This document shows, one piece after another, positions 16,241-22,499 of a stretch of DNA of 22,499 nt. Within the stretch, counting starts at the first letter, position 1, and every line of letters begins with the position of its first letter. The notes beneath the pieces are model-generated. The model saw only the letters and a program-made list of their open reading frames with translations. It did no database searches and was not told the DNA's origin. The DNA lies in the NCBI GenBank assembly GCA_002392835.1, contig DGHX01000149.1, positions 1 through 22,499 of the forward strand, read 5' to 3'. Source of the DNA: Prevotella sp. UBA3837 (GTDB lineage Bacteria; Bacteroidota; Bacteroidia; Bacteroidales; Bacteroidaceae). A program made the translations under genes and the position numbers.

Positions 16241-18667
16241 CTATTTTGTTTGCAACTGTAGCTTCACTGCCTTCATGCCGGGTGCCGTGGCACTGAGCGT
16301 GACGTTGCCTGGCTGGCGCGTGGAGCGCAGTATGACGGTGCAGGTGCCGTTATAGAGTCGGCGCGTGTTGCCCACGGTGAGCTCTTCGGAATTGATGTCG
16401 CCATTGATGACACCCACGATGGTGGCTTCGCCCTCTACGCTGAAGGTGACGGTCTGGTCGGTGGTCTGCACGCGGCGCCCCTTGCTGTCGAGTGCGGTGA
16501 TGAGCACATGGTGCAGGTCCTGACCATCGGCATGCCAGTAGTCGGCATTGGCGGGCGACTTCTTTGTCAGCGGCGGCAGGTCGGCCTGAGCCGTCAGCTT
16601 CTTGGCCTCGCCGGTGGTCTCTATGCGGTGGCGGGCTACCACCTTACCGGCTGTGCGGGCCACGGCCTCGAGGGTGCCGCGCTGATAGGGCACGTCGTCC
16701 CAGCGTATCTGGTTGCGCATCTTGGCGTTGGCGATGTCGTTCTTCTTCGTGCCGAGGCTGCGCCCGTTGAGCAGCAGCTCCACCTCGTCGGCGTTGGTAT
16801 AGGTGATAAGCTGCAGCTGCTGTCCGTCGACGCGGTTCCAGTGGTCGCTCATGCCGTCGTTGCCGGTCTGCACGCCGTTCCACATCTGGTCGCCCTTGCG
16901 GTCGATGACGGCGATGTGCACCGTGGGCTCGTCGGGCAGGAAGAAGCTCTTCATGTAGTATGCCTTGGGCTTGGGCTGCAGGTCGATGTTGAACACGCCC
17001 TGGCTCCAGCCCTTGGCGGGCCATCCCTGGCTCTCGCCTAAGTAGTCGATGGCTCCCCAGTAGGCGAGGCCCATGACGCGGTCGAGGTTCATCTCGAAGT
17101 AGTTCTGACCCATGCCCGAGACGTTGGCCTCGCTCTGGTAGAAGGTCATCCAGGGGAAACGCCGCCCGTCGCCGGGGAAGTACATGTAGCGGTAGTTGTA
17201 CGACTGGAAGTCGGTGAGCATGGCCAGGTCGCAGGGCAGCGAGTCGGTCTGCCAGTTGCGGTAGCGTGGGTGCATGGCCACGGTGACGCTGCGTGTGCTG
17301 TCGTAGCGGTCGAGCAGGGTGCGCATGAGACGGTACATGGTGACGCCGAAGTCGTTGAAGGGCTGGTTGGGGTCTTGCTGCAGCTCGTTGCCCAGGCTCC
17401 ATGCCACGACGGAGGGGGAGTTGCGGTCGCGCTTCACCCATTCGGGCACGTCCGTCTGCCACAGCTGCTCGAAGGGCACGCGTCCGCCGGTGTGCTGGCG
17501 TGTCCACTTGTCGTACAGCTCGTCGACGACCAGTATGCCGTACTTGTCGCACAGTTCGATGAACTCACGGCTGTAGGGGTTATGGCTGGTGCGTATGTGG
17601 TTGATGCCGAACGATTTCATGAGCTGTATGCGCTTCTCTATGGCGCGCGGATAGGCGGCGGCGCCGAGTGCTCCCAGCGAGTGATGGTTGGCATAGCCCT
17701 TCAGCAGCACTTTGCGGCCGTTGAGGCGCAGGCCGAAGTCGGGGCCTATCTCCACGGTGCGTATGCCGAAGGTGGTGCAGGCCTGGTCGGAGATGGTGCC
17801 GTCGGCGTTCAGCAGCTCAGCGCGCAGTGTGTAGAGGTTGGGGGCTTGTGTGTCCCACAGCTGTGGGTTGTCTATGGGCAGGTCTTTCAGCAGCAGCGCC
17901 TCCTGTGTGCGGGTGCCGCGGTGGCGGTTCACGTCGGTCGTCTGATCGTAGACTACCTGCCCGTCGGGAGCTGCGATAGTCACTCTGACACGTGCGGCTC
18001 CGCGCGTGCGGTTGGTCAGCTCTGCAGAGAGGCTTACATATTTATTATCGCGCGTGGTGACGTACAGCGGGTGCCGTCCGAAGTAGAGGTCGCTGCCTGT
18101 GGCTACGAGCCTGACGCTGCGTATGAGGCCTCCGCCGGTGTACCAGCGCGAGTTGCCGGGCTCGCGGGTGTCGGCCATGACGGCAATGACGTTCTCCTGA
18201 CCTGTCTTCATCTTGCCCGTGACGTCAATCTCGAAGCCTACGTAGCCGTAGTCGGTGCCGCCGATGCGCTGTCCGTTGAGGTAGACGTCGGCGGTGTACA
18301 TGATTCCGTCGAACTGCAGCAGCAGGCGTCGCCCGCGCAGTGAGTCGGCAGGGGTGAGGTGCAGGCGGTACCAGCCCTGTCCCATCTCCTTGAAGCCGCG
18401 GCTTGAGAGTCGGCTCTTGATGTTGGCAGCGGGGTCGCTGGCGTCGCCCTTCTCGTTGGCAGCGGGAGCCACCCAGGGCTGTTCAATCTGGAAGTCGTGG
18501 GGCACGTCGACGGCGCGCCACTGGCTGTCGTCGAGGGATGGGCTTTCTGCTTGTGCCACCTGTCCGGCATGGAATCGCCAGCCGAAGTTCAGGTCCTGTA
18601 CAGTGCGCTGGGCCTGTGCACCCAGGGCTGCTGCCAGCAGTAGCAGTGGAAGAATGGTCTTTTTCAT
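16241..18667 (-). CDS. Secreted GH2 beta-galactosidase-like glycoside hydrolase
   Basis: 808 aa. The signal peptide (MKKTILPLLLLAAALGAQAQ) ends near residue 20. Order of domains: GH2 sugar-binding domain (~25-195; VDVPHDFQIEQPW, GWYRLHL, FDGIMYTADVYLNG), immunoglobulin-like GH2 domain (~200-310), TIM barrel (~315-600) with KGYANHHSLGALGAA, HIRTSHNPYS, acid/base Glu428 in WSLGNE and likely nucleophile Glu513 in QSEANVSG, then DUF4982 and a C-terminal Ig-like domain (~610-808). This layout is common in Bacteroidetes beta-galactosidases of pectin and host-glycan loci; here it would remove galactose from rhamnogalacturonan I side chains. Other exo-acting GH2 specificities (beta-glucuronidase, beta-mannosidase) cannot be excluded. 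It lies 15 nt after the SGNH esterase gene and 10 nt before alaX. Confidence 0.88.
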   Translation of the reverse strand: MKKTILPLLLLAAALGAQAQRTVQDLNFGWRFHAGQVAQAESPSLDDSQWRAVDVPHDFQIEQPWVAPAANEKGDASDPAANIKSRLSSRGFKEMGQGWYRLHLTPADSLRGRRLLLQFDGIMYTADVYLNGQRIGGTDYGYVGFEIDVTGKMKTGQENVIAVMADTREPGNSRWYTGGGLIRSVRLVATGSDLYFGRHPLYVTTRDNKYVSLSAELTNRTRGAARVRVTIAAPDGQVVYDQTTDVNRHRGTRTQEALLLKDLPIDNPQLWDTQAPNLYTLRAELLNADGTISDQACTTFGIRTVEIGPDFGLRLNGRKVLLKGYANHHSLGALGAAAYPRAIEKRIQLMKSFGINHIRTSHNPYSREFIELCDKYGILVVDELYDKWTRQHTGGRVPFEQLWQTDVPEWVKRDRNSPSVVAWSLGNELQQDPNQPFNDFGVTMYRLMRTLLDRYDSTRSVTVAMHPRYRNWQTDSLPCDLAMLTDFQSYNYRYMYFPGDGRRFPWMTFYQSEANVSGMGQNYFEMNLDRVMGLAYWGAIDYLGESQGWPAKGWSQGVFNIDLQPKPKAYYMKSFFLPDEPTVHIAVIDRKGDQMWNGVQTGNDGMSDHWNRVDGQQLQLITYTNADEVELLLNGRSLGTKKNDIANAKMRNQIRWDDVPYQRGTLEAVARTAGKVVARHRIETTGEAKKLTAQADLPPLTKKSPANADYWHADGQDLHHVLITALDSKGRRVQTTDQTVTFSVEGEATIVGVINGDINSEELTVGNTRRLYNGTCTVILRSTRQPGNVTLSATAPGMKAVKLQLQTK

Positions 18668-18682
18668 TGTCGTTATTTGTTT

Positions 18683-20623
18683 TTAGTAGATGATTTTCTT
18701 GATGCTGCCATCGCTCTGCCTGACGATGCTCATTCCAGGCAGGGGCGACTGGGTGGCGAGCCCGCCCATGGTGTAGTAGCGCACGGGGGCCGCTGCCTGA
18801 CCTTCTGTGCTGCCTATGCCGGCGGTGTCGAAGGCCATGCCGTGTATGGTGAGGTCGCTCAGGCAGACGGTCTTGCCCGTGGCGGCCGAGCCGTACCAGG
18901 GGTAGAGACGCAGCAGCAGCTGCTGTCCGGGCTGCAGGGTGATGACGGGCGTTGCCCTGACCCACTGCATGTTGTTGGCCGGCATGTTCTTCATCTCGAA
19001 GATGGTGGTGCGCGTCTGGAAGTCGTCGGTAGAGTAGTATATGTGCGAGCACATGCCGTTGCCGCCGCATCCGCATACGAAGAGGCTCAGCTCGTCAATC
19101 TTCAGCACGGTGCCCTCGGCAGCCTTGATGCCCCATTGCACGTAGCGCGTGGGGTTGTCGTCAATCTCGCCGTCGGGCCATGCGTCGCCCGTGAGCAGGT
19201 TGCGCTGCGTCTTGCGCGTAGCGTCGTATCCGGTCCACTCGGGCCAGGTGGTGTTGGCGTTTGGGGCACTGTAGCGCTGCACGTACATGCCCTGCCAGGT
19301 CTGTGGCACCACGGTGGCAGGCCCCTTGAGCTGGCAGTCGTCGCTGCTCTCCAGTCGCCAGTAGGCCTGTACCTCGGTACCTCCCTCCAGGGTGACGGCA
19401 GTGGCGGTGACGGGGATGCTGATGGTCTTGCCCCCCTGTTCAACGCTGATGGTGCCTGTGGTGACGCCGTTCTGCGTGAGTGTCAGCTGGGCGTAGAAGG
19501 TCTTGACGAGCGTCGAGGCGCTGTAGCTGCAGCTGATTGCTGACTGCCACGTCTTCTGGTCGAAGCTGAGGCTGATGCCCTCTGAGGCCGTGATGCTGAC
19601 GGTGCCGCTCTCGGGGCTCAGTCCGAAGCCGCTGATGGTCAGCTCGCGGCTGAGCGTCTGCCCCTTGTAGGCCTGTCCGAAGTCGGCGTTGGCTGGCGAT
19701 ACCGACAGGTCGGTGGGCAGCACGATGTCATCGGCCAGTATGCCCTGTGCTTTCATCAGCGCTGCGCACTCGCGTGCCACGAGCAGTGCTCCGGTGGCGT
19801 TGTAGTGTGTGGAGCCTGTCCCGTCGAAGAGCAGCTCGTGGCACTTGCTGTCGCCATAGCGCTCGTAGAGCGTGGCAGTGGCAGCGGTGAGGTCGACGAA
19901 GCTGATGCCTTTCTGCTGTGCCACCAGCTGCGACTGCCAGGCATAGTCCATGGTGTGGTCGGTGGCAGGCAGCTTGGGGCCGTCCTTAGGGCCGTCGGCA
20001 GTGAGCACCTGATAGCCATCGCCCAGGTCGTGGCGTCCGTTGCGGCGTATCTTCCCGCCTGAGAAGTAGGCACGGCAGACGGGCGAGCAGATGACGGGCG
20101 TTGCGCCCATGGCCAGCACCTCGTCGACAATCTTGCCCAGGTATTCCTTATAGGTGGTCGTGGGAACGGTGCCGCGCAGGTCGCAGGCGTCGGCTGCCGC
20201 CTGGTCGCCCTTGCTCAGGTAGTAGTCGCGCAGGGCATATCCGTCCATGCCGTTGTGCTTCTCGTCGTTGTGCGCAAAGGTGATGATGACGTAGTCGCCC
20301 GGCTCCACGTTCTTCTTGGCCGTCTGCCACAGCTCCTCATATCCCCCACGCGAGTCGCGCCCGCCGCGGGCGTAGTTCACGCTGGTCCATCCGTTGGTGA
20401 GGAACATTCCGAAGTACATGCCCCAGCCACGGGTGATGGTGGCCGACTCCTCGTAGTTGGCCATGGTCGAATCGCCCAGCGTGTGCACCTTCTTGCAGTA
20501 GCCCGCAGGTGCCAGCAGCAAAGCCGCCAAAAGCAAGACTATCGTCTTTCGCTCGAGCTTGCTCGCTTCGCTTGCGAAGAACTCCTTTAACTCCTTTAAC
20601 TCCTTTAACTCCTTCAATATCAT
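18683..20623 (-). CDS. Secreted CE12-like SGNH rhamnogalacturonan acetylesterase with C-terminal modules
   Basis: 646 aa. The SGNH esterase spans ~44-290: block I GDST with nucleophile Ser52, block II ARGG near residues 85-88, block III HND at 118-120, block V His273 in GSTHYN. The usual Asp three residues before that His is Gly here; Asp267 lies six before. CE12 enzymes remove acetyl groups from rhamnogalacturonan. Next come an Ig/BACON-like module (~300-410), a beta-sandwich that may bind carbohydrate (~415-605), and a short end (YYTMGGLATQSPLPGMSIV) like the sorting tails of Prevotella secreted proteins. The start is 3 nt after the GH28 stop codon. Residues ~3-14 are KEL repeats encoded by 9-bp DNA repeats, giving an unusually long ~25-residue charged stretch before the hydrophobic signal (TIVLLLAALLLAPAG). 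Confidence 0.82.
   Translation of the reverse strand: MILKELKELKELKEFFASEASKLERKTIVLLLAALLLAPAGYCKKVHTLGDSTMANYEESATITRGWGMYFGMFLTNGWTSVNYARGGRDSRGGYEELWQTAKKNVEPGDYVIITFAHNDEKHNGMDGYALRDYYLSKGDQAAADACDLRGTVPTTTYKEYLGKIVDEVLAMGATPVICSPVCRAYFSGGKIRRNGRHDLGDGYQVLTADGPKDGPKLPATDHTMDYAWQSQLVAQQKGISFVDLTAATATLYERYGDSKCHELLFDGTGSTHYNATGALLVARECAALMKAQGILADDIVLPTDLSVSPANADFGQAYKGQTLSRELTISGFGLSPESGTVSITASEGISLSFDQKTWQSAISCSYSASTLVKTFYAQLTLTQNGVTTGTISVEQGGKTISIPVTATAVTLEGGTEVQAYWRLESSDDCQLKGPATVVPQTWQGMYVQRYSAPNANTTWPEWTGYDATRKTQRNLLTGDAWPDGEIDDNPTRYVQWGIKAAEGTVLKIDELSLFVCGCGGNGMCSHIYYSTDDFQTRTTIFEMKNMPANNMQWVRATPVITLQPGQQLLLRLYPWYGSAATGKTVCLSDLTIHGMAFDTAGIGSTEGQAAAPVRYYTMGGLATQSPLPGMSIVRQSDGSIKKIIY
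20582..20617 (-). repeat. 9-bp tandem repeat coding the KEL N-terminus of the esterase
   Basis: GAGTTAAAG-type units (minus strand) occur about four times in tandem and encode the KEL repeats at about residues 3-14 of the esterase. The same unit occurs in the non-coding inverted repeat at 22382-22499. A unit of nine keeps the reading frame at any copy number. Just inside the gene follows a second GC-rich palindromic stretch (TTCGCAAGCGAAGCGAGC). Confidence 0.8.
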
Positions 20624-20626
20624 TGC

Positions 20627-22099
20627 CTATTCTATGATGATGTTTACGTTGTCCTTGGTGATGTTTTTGCTGTACTGGAAGGTGGCGTCCTTCTTGGCGC
20701 GGATGAAGATGTCCTTCAGGTGAATGCCGTCGATGGGCATCTCAGGCAGTCCGTTGAACTCCATGGCCAGTCCGGCATTGCTGCAGATAACGTTGCGTAT
20801 GTCGATGTTGCGGAAGATGGGGGTCTCTTCCGTCACGGGTACGGCAGGCACCTCGGTGGTCTGCTGTTGGCCGCTGGCCAGTACCTCGGCCACTGACTTG
20901 CCGCCATAGTACATGTTGAAGGTGAGGGCATAGGTCTTGATGTCGTTCATCGAGATACCATCGATGTAGATGTTCTCCACCAGTCCGCCACGTCCACGTG
21001 TGCTCTTGAAGCGCAGGCCTACGTCGGTGCCCAAGAACTGGCAGTCGCGCACCATGATGTTGCGCACGCCGCCGCTCATCTCCGAGCCTACCACAAAGCC
21101 TCCGTGTCCGGCAAAGACGGTGCATCCGCTGACCACGACATTCTCGCAAGGACGACCGCGGCGCCGGCCATCGGCATCCTTGCCGCTCTTCAGGCAGATG
21201 CCGTCGTCGCCGGCATCGAACTTCGAGTTGACGATGAGCGCGTTGCGGCATGACTCCAGGTCCAGGGCGTCGCCGTTCTGGGCGTAGGCGGGGTTGCGTG
21301 CCAGCACTCCGTCGATGATGATGTTTTCGCACATCAGCGGGTGCAGGTTCCAGGCAGGCGAGTTCTGGAAGATGACGTCCTGCAGCAGCACGTTCTTGCA
21401 GCCCACGAGGCTCACCATCACCGGTCGCAGGAAGCGCTTGATGTCCTGCCACTGGGCCTCGGTCATCTCGCCGCCGGGCACGTTCATCTTGGCATTCTGC
21501 TCGGCGCGGGCGAAACCCTCGGAGGGCACCCAGTAGTTCTTATCGCGCAGCACGCCTCCGGGCTGGGCGGTCAGCGTCTTCCACTGGCTGTCGGTCACCT
21601 TGGCCCGCTTCAGCGGACGCCAGTACTGGCCGTTGCCGTCAATGGCACCATGGCCGGTGATGCTGATGTTCTCCTGGCCTACGGCACTGATGGGCGACTG
21701 GCAGCGGCGTGTGTCGAGTCCCTCGAACGATGTGTGAACGAGCGGATAGAGATTCTCGTCGGCGGCGAACTGGATGACGGCGCCATACTCCAGGTGCAGG
21801 TCTATGTTCGATTTGAGCACGATGGGGCCGGTGAGCCAGATGCCGCGCGGCACCACCAAGCGACCGCCTCCCTGAGCCGACAGGGCCTCAATGGCACGTG
21901 CAAAGGCATCGGTACACAGCTGGCGGCCGGTGCCGTCAGCACCAAAAGCAGCAAGCGACAGTTGGCGCTGGGGAATGACGGGGGCACTCACCTCGGGCAT
22001 GCTGAAAGGCAGATCCGTGGTGTACTTCTTGTAGGGGTTCTCTGCGCTGGCTGTCAGGCCGATGAAAGCCAGCAGTAATAGGATAGTCCTGTTTTTCAT
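20627..22099 (-). CDS. Secreted GH28 polygalacturonase/rhamnogalacturonan hydrolase
   Basis: 490 aa with a signal peptide (MKNRTILLLLAFIGLTASA). A right-handed beta-helix of GH28 type with the catalytic set in place: Asp277 in NGDALD, Asp298 and Asp299 in AGDDGICLKSG, His332 in GHGG, Arg363 and Lys365 in RFKST. The N-terminal LAAFGADGTG and GGGRLVVPRGIWLTGPIVLKSNIDLHLEYGA blocks are typical. The family hydrolyses alpha-1,4-galacturonan or the galacturonate-rhamnose backbone; the NGDALD form of the first motif is common in bacterial exo-acting members, so oligogalacturonide trimming is likely. It is the first gene of the operon and probably sets the pathway with the esterase and GH2. Endo or exo mode is not provable here. 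Confidence 0.9.
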   Translation of the reverse strand: MKNRTILLLLAFIGLTASAENPYKKYTTDLPFSMPEVSAPVIPQRQLSLAAFGADGTGRQLCTDAFARAIEALSAQGGGRLVVPRGIWLTGPIVLKSNIDLHLEYGAVIQFAADENLYPLVHTSFEGLDTRRCQSPISAVGQENISITGHGAIDGNGQYWRPLKRAKVTDSQWKTLTAQPGGVLRDKNYWVPSEGFARAEQNAKMNVPGGEMTEAQWQDIKRFLRPVMVSLVGCKNVLLQDVIFQNSPAWNLHPLMCENIIIDGVLARNPAYAQNGDALDLESCRNALIVNSKFDAGDDGICLKSGKDADGRRRGRPCENVVVSGCTVFAGHGGFVVGSEMSGGVRNIMVRDCQFLGTDVGLRFKSTRGRGGLVENIYIDGISMNDIKTYALTFNMYYGGKSVAEVLASGQQQTTEVPAVPVTEETPIFRNIDIRNVICSNAGLAMEFNGLPEMPIDGIHLKDIFIRAKKDATFQYSKNITKDNVNIIIE

Positions 22100-22154
22100 G
22101 TTTTGTTTTGTTGTTAGTACTTGGTAGTTGGTATTCTTCTTTTAGTTTGCACGT

Positions 22155-22163
22155 GCAAAGATA
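22155..22163 (-). promoter_or_regulatory. -7 element of the pectin operon
   Basis: TATCTTTGC on the minus strand lies 55 nt before the GH28 start. The -33 region is not TTTG, as at the GH105 gene, so both pectin promoters are weak at -33 and may need the same activator. Confidence 0.6.
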
Positions 22164-22302
22164 CATAAAAATTTTTGATTATACAGCTATTTTTGAAATG
22201 AAATAAATGAAATAAATGAAAAAACCATATAAATACAGGGGGTTCCAGCGATTTCACACCCGAAACATACCCGGGAGACATCTGGCTTATACTGCCCCAT
22301 GC

Positions 22303-22338
22303 TACATGCAGCCCTGCCGTGAGGAAGGGCTGCATGTA
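22303..22338. terminator. 13-bp stem-loop upstream of the pectin operon
   Basis: TACATGCAGCCCT (22303-22315) pairs perfectly with 22326-22338 around a 10-nt loop. It lies outside the GH28 promoter and probably ends a transcription unit coming from the right, beyond the window, or a plus-strand transcript. No gene is seen from 22164 to the end. A short AAATGAAATA repeat lies at 22194-22220. Confidence 0.5.
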
Positions 22339-22381
22339 ATATTAATGAGTATTCAAGTTTCGCATTCGCTCAACTTGGGGG

Positions 22382-22499
22382 AGTTAAAGGGAGTTAGGGG
22401 GAGTTAAAGGACATTACCTTTTTCCCTCCAATCTACCAAGGAGCGGAATTATCAGGGAAAGAACTATTGTCCTTTAACTCCCTCTAACTCCCTTTAACT
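22382..22499. repeat. 32-bp inverted repeat built of 9-bp units, cut by the window edge
   Basis: 22382-22413 and 22468-22499 are reverse complements with one mismatch in 32 bp. Each arm is made of three AGTTAAAGG/AGTTAGGGG-type units. The 54-bp centre holds a smaller CCCTCC/GGGA pairing. The same 9-bp unit encodes the N-terminus of the esterase at 20582-20617. The right arm may go on past the window. Confidence 0.75.

Noticed and set aside
17270..18343. 357-codon plus-strand frame opposite the GH2 gene
   Set aside because: It has no motifs, and the minus strand carries all GH2 catalytic motifs in one frame.

Overview
The window looks like the chromosome of a Bacteroidales bacterium, most likely Prevotella or a close relative. 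The evidence is Bacteroidetes-type promoters (TTTG, about 19-20 bp, TAnnTTTGC) before most transcription units, a lipoprotein with a Cys-Ser-Asp-Asp-Asp surface-export signal, fimbrillin-like and InlB-repeat/dockerin secreted proteins, and a leuA-leuC-leuD-leuA2 gene order typical of the phylum. No tRNA, rRNA, CRISPR array, transposase or phage gene was seen.

Region 1 (1-5300, minus strand) encodes surface or secreted proteins. One is an 805-aa protein with InlB-like repeats and a dockerin-like C-terminus. The other unit, behind its own terminator and promoter, is a two-gene operon: a 46-aa peptide gene followed 7 nt later by a large repeat-rich surface lipoprotein that runs off the left edge of the window. 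Region 2 (5500-6630, plus) is a class II Fic AMP-transferase with a winged-helix tail. Region 3 (6630-7260) has no gene. It holds a roughly 450-bp nested inverted-repeat element with 39-bp ends, heptamer arrays and a 23-bp-arm perfect hairpin.

Region 4 (7306-9642, plus) is a secreted GH105-DUF4861 enzyme for unsaturated uronides of pectin. Region 5 (9754-14895, plus) is the branched-chain amino-acid cluster leuA-leuC-leuD-leuA2 (citramalate synthase-like). leuB is not next to it; a promoter and a small membrane protein gene follow instead. Region 6 (15760-22163, minus) is a pectin operon: GH28 polygalacturonase or rhamnogalacturonan hydrolase, a CE12-like SGNH esterase and a GH2 beta-galactosidase. 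Its last gene encodes an AlaX-type tRNA-editing protein.

Together the GH28, SGNH esterase, GH2 and GH105 genes could debranch, deacetylate and depolymerise homogalacturonan/rhamnogalacturonan I. No SusC/SusD pair or regulator lies in the window, so it is not a complete polysaccharide utilisation locus as seen here. A recurring theme is short tandem repeats of 7 or 9 bp (AGTGATG, GCATTAA, GAGTTAAAG) sitting at gene borders. Some of them supply stop codons, C-terminal residues or the N-terminal codons of genes.
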